Below are positions 25,579 to 33,400 of a DNA stretch of 60,867 nucleotides, piece by piece. The stretch lies in assembly GCF_015354405.1 (NCBI RefSeq), contig NZ_JADKYP010000045.1, positions 1-60,867 on the forward strand. Reading direction: 5' to 3'. This DNA comes from Nocardia sp. BSTN01. GTDB taxonomy: Bacteria > Actinomycetota > Actinomycetes > Mycobacteriales > Mycobacteriaceae. The position numbers and the translations under genes are program-made. The notes beneath the pieces were generated by a model, which saw nothing but the letters and a program-made list of their open reading frames with translations, did not search any database and was not told the origin of the DNA. Numbering within the stretch: the stretch's first letter is position 1; each line of letters begins with the position of its first letter.

Positions 25579-27006
25579 ATGACTACTTTCGACACCCTCC
25601 TGACCGGGTGGGCCGCCGATTTCGGTGACCGCACGGCGGTCGGCGACGGCGTCTCGGGCGGATACAGCTATCGCGATCTGGATGCGGCGGCTCGCGACGC
25701 GGCGGCCTGGCTGCACCGCGTCGTGCCGCGTCCGCCGTTTCTGCTCCTGCCCGGTAATACGCCCGACGACGTGGCATTCCTGCTGGGCGCCCTGCGGTCG
25801 GGCCTGGTCCCGTTGATCGGCGATCCGGCGTGGAGCGAACGCGAGATCGAGGACACCGCCGGCCGCACCGGCGCGTCCGTCGTGATCTCGGGACGGCACG
25901 GTGACAACCTGCCCGGCTACCGTTGCCGGGGCGGTGCGATCCGTACGGTGCGGCCCGGTGCCGGCGAGAACGACTGTGCCACACACGATCTGACCGACAT
26001 CGACTTCGGCCGCTTCACCTCCGGCAGTTCCGGCGCGCCGCGCTGTCTGGGATTCGGCAGTGCCGCCATGATCAATGCCGCGACGGCATGGCGCACCGCG
26101 ACCGGGCTCGACGCCGACGACTCGGTGATGTGTTTCGCCTCGCTCAACAACGGGCTCGCCTTCAACACGTCGTTACTACCGGTCTTCGCCTCGGGCGCCA
26201 CCCTGATCCTGCCCGGCGTGAGCCCGATTCCCTCACAGCTGCGCAGCGCGCTGCGTGACGCGGCGCCGTCGGTGCTGGTGGCATTTCCGTTCATCTACGA
26301 GGTGCTCGCGAAACGCGATCTCAGCGCGCTCACCTCGCTACGCCTGCTGGTGAGCTCGGCCGCACCGCTGTCGGCCGATGTCGAGCGCCGGTGGTCCGAG
26401 GCGGTGGGACGGCCGGTGTGCAACTACTACGGGCTGGCCGAAGTCGGCCCGGTGACCTTCAACGACGGCCGGACCGCGGGAGCGCTGGGCCGGGCGCTGC
26501 CCGGGGTGGACATCGCCACCCACCGGACCGGCGGCGCGGACGACCCGTCCGCGCGTATCGCGGTCCGGACGCGGTCGATGGCCACCCGGTACCTCGATCC
26601 CCGGCCGCCGGAATTCGGCAGCCATCTCGACGCCGACGGCTACTTCCGCACCCAGGATCTCGGATACCTCGCCGACGGCGACCTTTTCGTCACCGGCCGC
26701 GCCGACCGGATCGTCAACATGGCCGGACGCAAGATCGATCCCGGCGAGATTTCGGAGGTGCTGCAGCGCCATCCCGCCGTCACCGGCGCCCTGGTCCGCG
26801 GGGAGGGCGCCGGATCGGACACCGTGCTGTGCGCGTATGTGGAATCCGCCGCCGTGACGCGCGACGAGCTGGTCGAGCACTGCCGGAAATACCTGGCCCC
26901 CTTCAAGTTTCCGCAGCGCTGGTCGATCGTGCCGGTGTTGCCCCGATCCTCCGCGGGCAAGATCATGTCCGCCGGACTGGCAGCGATAGGAACAGCTTCG
27001 CGATGA
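25579..27006 (+). CDS. AMP-dependent acyl/aryl ligase (class I adenylate-forming)
   Basis: A 475-residue adenylating enzyme that activates a carboxylic acid as acyl-AMP and transfers it to a thiol. Core motifs: P-loop 'RFTSGSSGAPRCLGF' (147-159; Arg replaces the usual Lys), 'YYGLAEVGPVTFND', 'YFRTQDLGYLADGDLFV', hinge 'GRADRIVNMAGRKIDPGEI', and K461 in 'PRSSAGKI'. There is no Asp at the amino-acid-binding position after 'SLNNGLAF', so an aliphatic or aromatic acid is more likely than an alpha-amino acid. It is short for an NRPS module and has no fused carrier. Its TGA overlaps the ATG of the ACP gene, strongly suggesting that the ACP is its partner. Confidence 0.9.
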   Translation: MTTFDTLLTGWAADFGDRTAVGDGVSGGYSYRDLDAAARDAAAWLHRVVPRPPFLLLPGNTPDDVAFLLGALRSGLVPLIGDPAWSEREIEDTAGRTGASVVISGRHGDNLPGYRCRGGAIRTVRPGAGENDCATHDLTDIDFGRFTSGSSGAPRCLGFGSAAMINAATAWRTATGLDADDSVMCFASLNNGLAFNTSLLPVFASGATLILPGVSPIPSQLRSALRDAAPSVLVAFPFIYEVLAKRDLSALTSLRLLVSSAAPLSADVERRWSEAVGRPVCNYYGLAEVGPVTFNDGRTAGALGRALPGVDIATHRTGGADDPSARIAVRTRSMATRYLDPRPPEFGSHLDADGYFRTQDLGYLADGDLFVTGRADRIVNMAGRKIDPGEISEVLQRHPAVTGALVRGEGAGSDTVLCAYVESAAVTRDELVEHCRKYLAPFKFPQRWSIVPVLPRSSAGKIMSAGLAAIGTASR

Positions 27007-27263
27007 ACCACGCAGAGATCATGAGCACTCTCAAATCCCTGATCGTCAAGGAGTCGGGTGGGCAGATCGACGAGTCGGATATTCAGGGCGGCCCCGAATC
27101 GCTGCGCCGCCTGGGACTCAATTCGCTGGCGACCCTGCGCATTCTGGTGGCCGTCGAGGACGAGTTCGGCATCGAGTGGGACGACGATGTCGACGAGGCG
27201 GTCATGAGCGACGTGCAGGTGATGTGCGACCACATCGCGGACAAGCTGGGCATCCCGGCCTGA
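27003..27263 (+). CDS. Discrete acyl carrier protein
   Basis: An 86-residue carrier protein. The phosphopantetheine attachment site is S41 in 'LGLNSLATLRILV', with Asn in place of the usual Asp before Ser. 'VAVEDEFGIEWDD' after it gives the acidic helix II/III surface that docks partner enzymes. The ATG overlaps the ligase stop (ATGA). In the operon it probably carries the acyl chain past the dehydrogenase-like, nitroreductase-like and monooxygenase enzymes encoded downstream. No phosphopantetheinyl transferase is encoded nearby. Confidence 0.93.
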   Translation: MNHAEIMSTLKSLIVKESGGQIDESDIQGGPESLRRLGLNSLATLRILVAVEDEFGIEWDDDVDEAVMSDVQVMCDHIADKLGIPA

Positions 27264-27294
27264 CCCGCCCACCGAGCCGAAATCAGGAATCGCC

Positions 27295-28035
27295 ATGACA
27301 TCGAGCGCAACGCCCGCGCAACAGCGGCTGGCGGTCAATCTCGCCCTCGGCAGTCTGCAGTTGTCGGATACCGGGCACGACGACTTCAATCAGGGCCAGA
27401 TATCGGCCCGCCTGCCCCGCACCGACCATTTCTTGATCAAGAGCGCGCTGTGCGGCTTCAGCGAGGCGACGCCGACGGACATGATCCTCGCCGACGTCGA
27501 TCCGCAACGGCCGGTGCATCGCATGGCGCCGCCGGAACTTCCCCTGCACCAGGCGATCTACCGCGCCCGGCCGGACGTGAACGCGATCGTGCACAGCCAC
27601 GCGCCCAACACCTTGGTCTTCGGCGCTCTGGATGTGGAGTTGGCCGCACTCTCGCATGACGCCGCGCCGTTCGTCGACCGCTGCCCCCGATTCACGTCGA
27701 CCAGCAACACCATTCTCGACATCGAGACCGGCCGGGCCGTCGCGCAGGCGCTGGGCACCGCCCCGGCGGCCTTCCTGCGCAACCACGGCGGCGTGATCGT
27801 GGGGCGCACGCTGCGCCATGCCGTGGTCGCCGCGCAACTGCTGGAACGCGCCTGTGAACTGCAACTGAAGGCCCTGGCCACCGGGGTGAAGTTCTTCAGC
27901 TCGACCGGCAGCGACATCGACGCGAAAAACGACTACATCTACAGCGATATCGCGGTGAAGAGCTACTGGGATTACGGGGTGCGGGCGATGGAACAGCGCC
28001 ACCCGCACGTGCGGGACTGGGTGGTGGCGCCGTGA
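27295..28035 (+). CDS. Class II aldolase/adducin-family protein
   Basis: A 246-residue zinc-dependent aldolase-fold protein. It has Glu81 ('PPELPLHQAIY'), His100 and His102 ('VHSHAPN') and His164 ('LRNHGGVIVG'), matching the catalytic acid and three metal ligands of fuculose-phosphate aldolase. The full ligand set suggests an active enzyme for retro-aldol, decarboxylation or epimerisation of a hydroxy acid or sugar. ATG at 27295, 31 bp after the ACP stop. Placed inside a carrier-protein operon, it may make the small precursor or cleave an aldol-type intermediate; the substrate is unknown. Confidence 0.88.
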   Translation: MTSSATPAQQRLAVNLALGSLQLSDTGHDDFNQGQISARLPRTDHFLIKSALCGFSEATPTDMILADVDPQRPVHRMAPPELPLHQAIYRARPDVNAIVHSHAPNTLVFGALDVELAALSHDAAPFVDRCPRFTSTSNTILDIETGRAVAQALGTAPAAFLRNHGGVIVGRTLRHAVVAAQLLERACELQLKALATGVKFFSSTGSDIDAKNDYIYSDIAVKSYWDYGVRAMEQRHPHVRDWVVAP

Positions 28036-29381
28036 TCCGCATGGAACGGGTGCTGCGCCGGCAACAGCTCGACAGTTCCGCCTCCAAGGTCCGGCCCGTC
28101 TTCGGGCGGGTGCGGTCGGCGTCGTTGCGCGGGCCGGCCGTGCGCACGCCCGGTGACGACCGGCTGCGGACGCTGCAGCGACTGCTGGAATCCGGATACG
28201 GCTGCACGACCTCCGAGGGCGGCCGGATCCGCCGCCGCGCGCCCTCCGCGGGCGGGTTGTATCCGACCGAGGTGGTCTGCGTCGTCGCCCTGGAGGGGCA
28301 CTGGACGGCACTCGCCTACGACTTCCACCGCCGGCTCTTCCGGGAACTGGCCCGCATCGACCGCGATATCGTGACCGCCGTCTGCGCCGCCCGCGACGAT
28401 CAGGCCATCGTCGTGGTGACCAGCACGCTGTGGCGGACCTTGCAACGCTACGGATTTCGCGGCTACCGCTACTGCCTGCTCGACGCGGGGATCGTGATGG
28501 GCACCCTCGCCCAGGTGTGCGGCGCCGAGCGGCGCACGGTGAGCTATCCGGACAACTGGTCGCTGGCGCAGATCCACGAATCGCTCGCCCTGCCCGACAG
28601 CGAGATCGTCGCCTGCGCGGCGGTCGTGGACTGCGCCACGGCGGCGGCCGGTGATGTCGAGCAGCACCCCGATATCGTCACCGGGCCGGCCGTCTGGCAG
28701 CAATCACCCATGCTGGCAGCGGAATTGGAGCGGACGATCCGGCTCGACCGAGCCATGCGGGTGGCCGAGTCGCCGCACGATTGCCTGGTGCCCGTGGCGG
28801 CCGCCGCCGAGGTCCCGGCCGATCTTCAGGATCTGCTGGCCCGGCGCCGTTCGGCCCGGGGCCTGCGGCGAGGGCAGTTGGACTACGAACGCTGCGCACC
28901 GCTGTTCCGCGCGATCGGCGCGGCGCTGACGGACTGGCCGCAACGATTGCGTGACAGCATCGTCGTCGGTGTCGCCGTACGCGATGAGCGGGCCCGGACG
29001 GCCGCCGTCCGGCGGGCGGTGCCGGAGCCGGTGCGAGTCGCCGGCATCGGCCACCTCTCCGATTCGGCCGTGGCGGACCTGTTCGGCGGCCAGGCGCTGA
29101 TGGCCGACGCCGATCTGTTCCTGATCGCCGGAATGCGTTCGGACAGTGCGGAAGACGCCGTCGCGATGTTTCGCACCTGTCTGCTGCAGATCGGCCTGCT
29201 CACCGCCACGCTGCAACTGCTCGCCGTGCGCGCGGAGGTGGGGCACACGGTGGTCGGCGGATTCGACGACGAACGGCTGTCGACGGTGTTCGGCCACACC
29301 ATCACGCCGCTGATGGCGATCGCCTTGGGCACCGCGAATCAACTGACGACGAAGAACGACACGCTGAGGAGAACATCGTGA
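28032..29381 (+). CDS. Tandem nitroreductase-fold protein, SagB-like
   Basis: A 449-residue FMN protein of two nitroreductase-like halves. The first half (about 45-220) carries the SagB/McbC-type motif 'RRAPSAGGLYPTEV' at 68-81 and 'YCLLDAGIVMGTLAQVC', which form the FMN site. The second half (from about 245) has 'LARRRSARGLRRGQLD' and a C-terminal 'LLQIGLLTATLQLLAVRAEV'. SagB-type enzymes oxidise azolines to azoles in peptide natural products, but no precursor peptide or cyclodehydratase is present here, so an oxidation on the ACP-bound intermediate is more likely. GTG at 28032 overlaps the aldolase stop; ATG 28041 is an alternative. Confidence 0.83.
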   Translation: MIRMERVLRRQQLDSSASKVRPVFGRVRSASLRGPAVRTPGDDRLRTLQRLLESGYGCTTSEGGRIRRRAPSAGGLYPTEVVCVVALEGHWTALAYDFHRRLFRELARIDRDIVTAVCAARDDQAIVVVTSTLWRTLQRYGFRGYRYCLLDAGIVMGTLAQVCGAERRTVSYPDNWSLAQIHESLALPDSEIVACAAVVDCATAAAGDVEQHPDIVTGPAVWQQSPMLAAELERTIRLDRAMRVAESPHDCLVPVAAAAEVPADLQDLLARRRSARGLRRGQLDYERCAPLFRAIGAALTDWPQRLRDSIVVGVAVRDERARTAAVRRAVPEPVRVAGIGHLSDSAVADLFGGQALMADADLFLIAGMRSDSAEDAVAMFRTCLLQIGLLTATLQLLAVRAEVGHTVVGGFDDERLSTVFGHTITPLMAIALGTANQLTTKNDTLRRTS

Positions 29382-30400
29382 CCGGATATCTGGTCGACGG
29401 CGCCACCGAATTGCTCGGAGCCGCATTGATTCTGGAACTGCTGGACAGCACGGATCGGCCCGTCCATGCCGCGGCCGCACCGCATACCGGTGACGTCGCG
29501 ACGGTGTTGCGGGCCGCCGCGAGCGCATACGGATACGACGGCGAGAACGGCGACGGTTTCCTCGATCGCCACGCGGAACGGCTGCATATCGCCGAGAGCG
29601 CACAGGCCGCGCTCGCCTCCGGGACGATCGGCGAGGTCTGGCACTGCCCGCAGCGTGTGGTCGTCGAGGAGGAACTGCCCGGCGGGAATGTCGCCGTCGA
29701 CGTCGAGGCGGCCCGCGCGCTGCTCGCCGCCGCCGAGGCGGCCGGAGTGGCCCGGTTCGAACTGCTCGGCACGGCCTATGTGTCCGGGTCGGGTAACGAA
29801 TTCGAACGCAGCCAGATCACGATCGAACAGCTCGCGGGTGCGTCGGCGCTGACGAGCCGCATCTGGCGGACCGGCATCGTGACCGGTCACAGCCGCACCT
29901 TCGAGGCCGTGGGCACCTCGCCGTTCTACGGTCTGCTGGACGCGATCGCCCGCACCAAGCACGGGGTGGAAGCCCTGGTCGGCTCGCTGATGAGCATGCG
30001 CGCCATGGCGATCGCGCTCGATCCCGCACTCGAGCTGAATCTGGTTCCGGTCGATGCGGCGGTCGCCGCGATCGTCACCGCCTCCCGCGATTCCGGGGCC
30101 GGCGCCCCGGTCGTCCACGTGACCAATGCGCGGACCGTCACCCTGGGCCAGGTGCTGGCCGCGGCCTTCGACGCCCTGCGGATGGCGGCGCCCGACTACG
30201 TCGAGTCCACCGGGTCGTGCCTCGGCTTGGAAGAGTTGTGCGATGCCGAAATCCGCTCCTACGGTTCATGTTTCACCGTATCGAAGGAGTTCGTCGGTGG
30301 TGGTGCGTCCACCGGTGGCGCGCTCGATGTCGAGATCTCGCCCCAGGTGCTCGCCGGGCTCTTCCGGGCTCGCGCCGGGCTCGTCGAAGCGGGGCGCTGA
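29378..30400 (+). CDS. Degenerate extended SDR, thioester-reductase-like
   Basis: A 340-residue protein resembling the NAD-binding domain of thioester/fatty-acyl reductases (male-sterility/Lys2 type). The dinucleotide motif is G8-A-T-E11-L-L-G14, with the middle Gly replaced by Glu. 'LGTAYVSGSGNEFERSQ' matches the region that normally holds Y-x-x-x-K, but Tyr is Phe142 and Lys is Gln146. 'IWRTGIVTGHSRT' and 'LVPVDAAVAAIV' are well conserved, so the fold is intact while chemistry looks lost. GTG at 29378 overlaps the nitroreductase stop. It may be a binding or scaffold protein, or an enzyme with altered catalysis. Confidence 0.75.
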   Translation: MTGYLVDGATELLGAALILELLDSTDRPVHAAAAPHTGDVATVLRAAASAYGYDGENGDGFLDRHAERLHIAESAQAALASGTIGEVWHCPQRVVVEEELPGGNVAVDVEAARALLAAAEAAGVARFELLGTAYVSGSGNEFERSQITIEQLAGASALTSRIWRTGIVTGHSRTFEAVGTSPFYGLLDAIARTKHGVEALVGSLMSMRAMAIALDPALELNLVPVDAAVAAIVTASRDSGAGAPVVHVTNARTVTLGQVLAAAFDALRMAAPDYVESTGSCLGLEELCDAEIRSYGSCFTVSKEFVGGGASTGGALDVEISPQVLAGLFRARAGLVEAGR

Positions 30401-30401
30401 G

Positions 30402-31508
30402 GTGGGCTTCGACCGCGAGGCCTTCACCACCATCGCCGATACGCTGAACCCGGAGGAGGTCGCCGCCCAGGAAGCCGCCGGGGCCCACCCGGGCGAACTC
30501 TTCCGCGCGCTGCTCGACACCGGGCTTGCCGAACTCGTCATCGCCGGTGCGCCGGGGTCCGGCGACCGCTGGGCCTTCTGCTCGGCGATCTCCGACCTCG
30601 CGCAGCGCTGGGTCGGCCTGGCGGAATCCATTCACTACCAGGTGCTGTCGATCTGCGCCTTCGCCGAATCGGGCTCGCCCGACCAGCATTCACGCTATCT
30701 CGAGGCCATGTGCCGCGGCCGGCTGATCGCCTCGAACTGCTTCAACGAGGCGGGGGCGGGCTCGGATCTGGCGGCGATGCGGACCTCGGCCCGGCGCACC
30801 GACGACGGCGACTACGTCCTCGACGGCACCAAACAGTGGATCGGCCACGCCCAGATCGCCGACCTGCTGTTCGTCTACGCCAAAACCGCCGATCGCGGTC
30901 TGCGCGGGATCACCTGCTTTCTCGTGGACGCGCATGCGCCCGGTATCACGGTCACGCACCGCCCGAAAACGACCGGCGCCGGCAGCCTCCCGTCCGGTGA
31001 TATCCGCTTCGACTCGGTCACGCTGCCGGCCGACAGCGTGGTGGGCCGGGTGAACCGCGGCATGCTCGCCGGCGAGAGCCTGTTCACCCAGGGCCGGTTG
31101 GGGGTGGCCTCCTGCGCGGTCGGCCTGGCTCGCGCAGCGATGGGCCGGGCCGGCGCCTATGCGGCCGAACACCACCAATTCGGCAGTCCGATCATCGATT
31201 TCCAGGGCGTCGCGTTTCCGCTCGCCGAGATCAGCACCGATATCGCGGCGAGCGCGGCGCTGCTACGGGCGGCGTGCGCCGCGGTCGAAGATCAACGTCC
31301 GGACGCGCAAGTGCTTGCCGCCCAGGCGAAACTGCACGCGACCCGCACGGCCCGGCGGGCCACCGACACCGCCATCGGCACCCTCGGCTCGCGGGCCTTC
31401 GACGCGGCCGAACCGGTCCTGCGGTGGGCTTCCGAAGCGCATCTGCTGGAAGTGGTTCAGGGCACGCCGCAAATCCAGAAGATCGCCATCGCGGCGCAAT
31501 TACGTTAG
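30402..31508 (+). CDS. Acyl-CoA-dehydrogenase-like flavoprotein without the catalytic Glu
   Basis: A 368-residue acyl-CoA dehydrogenase fold. 'NEAGAGSDLAAMRTSA' and 'GTKQWIGHAQIADLL' bind FAD and substrate; 'EHHQFGSPIIDFQGVAF' is the C-domain signature. The usual base in 'YEGT' is Gln353 ('VVQGTPQIQ'), and the alternative isovaleryl-type position ('FTQGRLGVAS') has Gly, so neither known catalytic glutamate is present. In ACP pathways such enzymes oxidise carrier-bound acyl groups (for example prolyl to pyrrolyl). The GTG at 30402 lies 1 bp after the preceding stop; a longer frame from 30126 overlaps the SDR gene and is unlikely. Confidence 0.85.
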   Translation: MGFDREAFTTIADTLNPEEVAAQEAAGAHPGELFRALLDTGLAELVIAGAPGSGDRWAFCSAISDLAQRWVGLAESIHYQVLSICAFAESGSPDQHSRYLEAMCRGRLIASNCFNEAGAGSDLAAMRTSARRTDDGDYVLDGTKQWIGHAQIADLLFVYAKTADRGLRGITCFLVDAHAPGITVTHRPKTTGAGSLPSGDIRFDSVTLPADSVVGRVNRGMLAGESLFTQGRLGVASCAVGLARAAMGRAGAYAAEHHQFGSPIIDFQGVAFPLAEISTDIAASAALLRAACAAVEDQRPDAQVLAAQAKLHATRTARRATDTAIGTLGSRAFDAAEPVLRWASEAHLLEVVQGTPQIQKIAIAAQLR

Positions 31509-31517
31509 GAGCCAACG

Positions 31518-32654
31518 GTGCTGCCCACCTCTTTCGGATGTTTCACCCTGCCATTCCATCCGCCCCGGCAGGACCCCTTCCACTCGCTCGGCGACGATAT
31601 CGACCTGGTGTTGCTGGCGGAGGATCTCGGTTTCGACGAGATCTGGATCGGCGAGCACCACGCCGGTGGGTGGGGCACCTTGACGGCGCCCGACCTGCTG
31701 ATCGCGGCGCTCGCCCGGGAAACCCGCGCCATCCGCCTGGGAACCGGGGTCGTGCCGCTGCCGTACCACCACCCCGTGCACGTGGCCGAACGAATCCTGC
31801 TGCTGGACAACCTCACTCGCGGACGTGCGCTGCTCGGCTGCGGCCCGGGAGCCTTCGTGCAGGACATGGAGATGATCGGCGTGGACCCGGCGCAGGTGCG
31901 GCCGCACTTCGCCGCGGCACTGGAAACGGTGACGGCGCTGGTGCGCGGCGAGACGGTCGACGTGCACACACCATGGTTCACCGCACGAGAGGCCCAGTTG
32001 CAGCTGCGGCCGTATCGCGAACCCGTCGAGGTCGTCGTGGCGAGTTCGCTCGGCGACCCCGCGATCGAACAGCTGGCCGGCACCGGCACGCACCCGCTGG
32101 TGAATCTGACGCCGCCGTGGGGTGCGCTGCGGGCCGGTATGGTCGGCGATCCGATCGGTCAACTGGCACAGCGACTGTCGGTGCTGCGAGAACGCGCGGC
32201 GGGGCCGATCCGCCTGAATGTCTTCGTGCACGTGAGCGACTCGCGCGAAAGCGGTATCGACGAGATCTTCGAGGGCTGGATGCGGCAGCGCCTCGAGCTG
32301 TACCGGGGCACGCTCGGCATGCCGGTGCCCGGATCGGAGAGCGCGGGCCGGTCCGCACTCGAGGCGTTGATCGACGCCGGGGCCTTCATCGTCGGGCCGC
32401 CGCAGAGCTGTGTCGAGCGGATCACCGAATTGTCGACGCGGCTGGGCGGTCTCGACACCCTGATCCTGTTCGTGCCGGGGTGGGTGCCGAACCCGCTGCT
32501 GGAACGTAGTCTGCGCGCCTTCGCTCGCGAGGTGGCACCGGCACTGCGCGGCTGGCACGCGGGTGTCGAGAAATCCCTGGCAGCGGCCACCGCCGGATCC
32601 GCTCGGCGCGCCGAGTTGCGGGCAGCCATGGCGAACGCGCCCGTCGGCGTCTGA
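31518..32654 (+). CDS. Luciferase-like (LLM) flavin-dependent monooxygenase
   Basis: A 378-residue bacterial-luciferase-fold oxidoreductase using FMNH2 or F420H2. Features are 'LVLLAEDLGFDEIWIGEHHAG' (the E-H-H motif), 'IRLGTGVVPLPYHHPVHVAERI', 'GRALLGCGPGAF', and 'FIVGPPQSCVERI' near the C-terminus. Chain length and the EHH motif fit flavin monooxygenases such as alkanal-type enzymes, but F420 use cannot be excluded. GTG at 31518 has GGAG 9 bp upstream, 9 bp after the dehydrogenase-like stop. It is the last gene of the operon, ending 17 bp before a strong hairpin. Oxygenation of the ACP-linked or released product is the inferred role. Confidence 0.9.
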   Translation: MLPTSFGCFTLPFHPPRQDPFHSLGDDIDLVLLAEDLGFDEIWIGEHHAGGWGTLTAPDLLIAALARETRAIRLGTGVVPLPYHHPVHVAERILLLDNLTRGRALLGCGPGAFVQDMEMIGVDPAQVRPHFAAALETVTALVRGETVDVHTPWFTAREAQLQLRPYREPVEVVVASSLGDPAIEQLAGTGTHPLVNLTPPWGALRAGMVGDPIGQLAQRLSVLRERAAGPIRLNVFVHVSDSRESGIDEIFEGWMRQRLELYRGTLGMPVPGSESAGRSALEALIDAGAFIVGPPQSCVERITELSTRLGGLDTLILFVPGWVPNPLLERSLRAFAREVAPALRGWHAGVEKSLAAATAGSARRAELRAAMANAPVGV

Positions 32655-32664
32655 TCGGCGGCGG

Positions 32665-33210
32665 TCAGGCTCCTCCCGCCAGGCGGGAGGGGCCACCGCC
32701 GTCGCGGCCGATCGCCTGCAGTACGCGCCAGCCGTCGCCGACCCCGCCGAGGCAATAGTCGCGCGGAAGTTCCACGCGGTCGAGAAGGACGGTGTCCACA
32801 TCGGCCCGAGGGGTGGCCCTGGCCTTGGCGACGGCCACGCCGGGTGCCGTCATATCGCAGATGAAGCAGGTGAGGCCGTCGTATCCGGTCGCGGCCGGAT
32901 CGGTGCGTGCCAGCAGCAGGCCCCAGCGGGGTGCGTGCCTGCGGACGCCGAGCAGTTTGGTGCCGATGACGGACCAGTACCCGCCCATCCAGCAGGCTCT
33001 GGTCTGGACATCGGCCAACTCGGGGCCGGAGGCGAATTCGTCCAGTAGTTCACACCATTCGGCCCCCTGCGCCAGCGGCCGGGGCCAACCGGCCGCGCGT
33101 TCGTGCGCGAGATAACGTCTGATCCGGTCCCCGGCGTCACCGGTTCCGGCGGTACGGCGACGAATGCGGAACGCGGTGAGTTCATGGTGGTCTGCCGACG
33201 CGGTGGGCAT
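32665..33210 (-). CDS. Stand-alone acyl-CoA-dehydrogenase middle domain
   Basis: A 181-residue protein corresponding only to the central beta-barrel domain of acyl-CoA dehydrogenases: 'WMGGYWSVIGTKLLGVRRHA', 'GLTCFICDMTAPGVAVAKAR', 'DTVLLDRVELPRDYCLGGVG'. The N-terminal helical and C-terminal FAD-binding domains are missing, so catalysis as a dehydrogenase is not possible alone. The ATG at 33210 has an excellent ribosome site, GAAGGAGGG, and the frame is open, so it looks expressed rather than decayed. Residues 1-60 do not match the family. It is divergent from the GntR gene and convergent with the operon. Regulatory or partner role versus remnant is open. Confidence 0.65.
   Translation of the reverse strand: MPTASADHHELTAFRIRRRTAGTGDAGDRIRRYLAHERAAGWPRPLAQGAEWCELLDEFASGPELADVQTRACWMGGYWSVIGTKLLGVRRHAPRWGLLLARTDPAATGYDGLTCFICDMTAPGVAVAKARATPRADVDTVLLDRVELPRDYCLGGVGDGWRVLQAIGRDGGGPSRLAGGA
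32672..32690. terminator. Perfect hairpin ending the carrier-protein operon
   Basis: Nine-base perfect arms CCTCCCGCC/GGCGGGAGG separated by one base, 17 bp after the LLM stop. It is also coding for the last residues of the convergent small dehydrogenase-like gene. Likely bidirectional terminator. Confidence 0.6.
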
Positions 33211-33294
33211 CGTTCCCTCCTTCGAATCACAGCCATTCTCGAAGCCCCCGGCCGTGCCCCGCTCGTCGCTTGTGAACGAACCGGCGTCCGGTCC

Positions 33295-33313
33295 GCTGGA
33301 CGAACTATCCAGC
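33295..33313. promoter_or_regulatory. Operator site 1 (GCTGGA-N7-TCCAGC)
   Basis: Perfect inverted repeat with 6-bp arms and a 7-bp spacer in the 190-bp divergent region of the GntR gene and the small dehydrogenase-like gene. The same TGGA-N7-TCCAG element recurs upstream of the DapB-like gene at 34877-34892, so it is a good candidate GntR operator with autoregulation. Confidence 0.55.
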
Positions 33314-33400
33314 ACCGCCGGTAACGAAGACCGCATGCCCCGGTCTCTAGGCTGAAGGCAGTTGTCGGACGAGCGGTGGAACCGGACAGGAGAACGGTGG

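Noticed and set aside
28032-29381. SagB-like gene as evidence of a RiPP azole cluster
   Set aside because: No precursor peptide, YcaO cyclodehydratase or leader peptidase is nearby.
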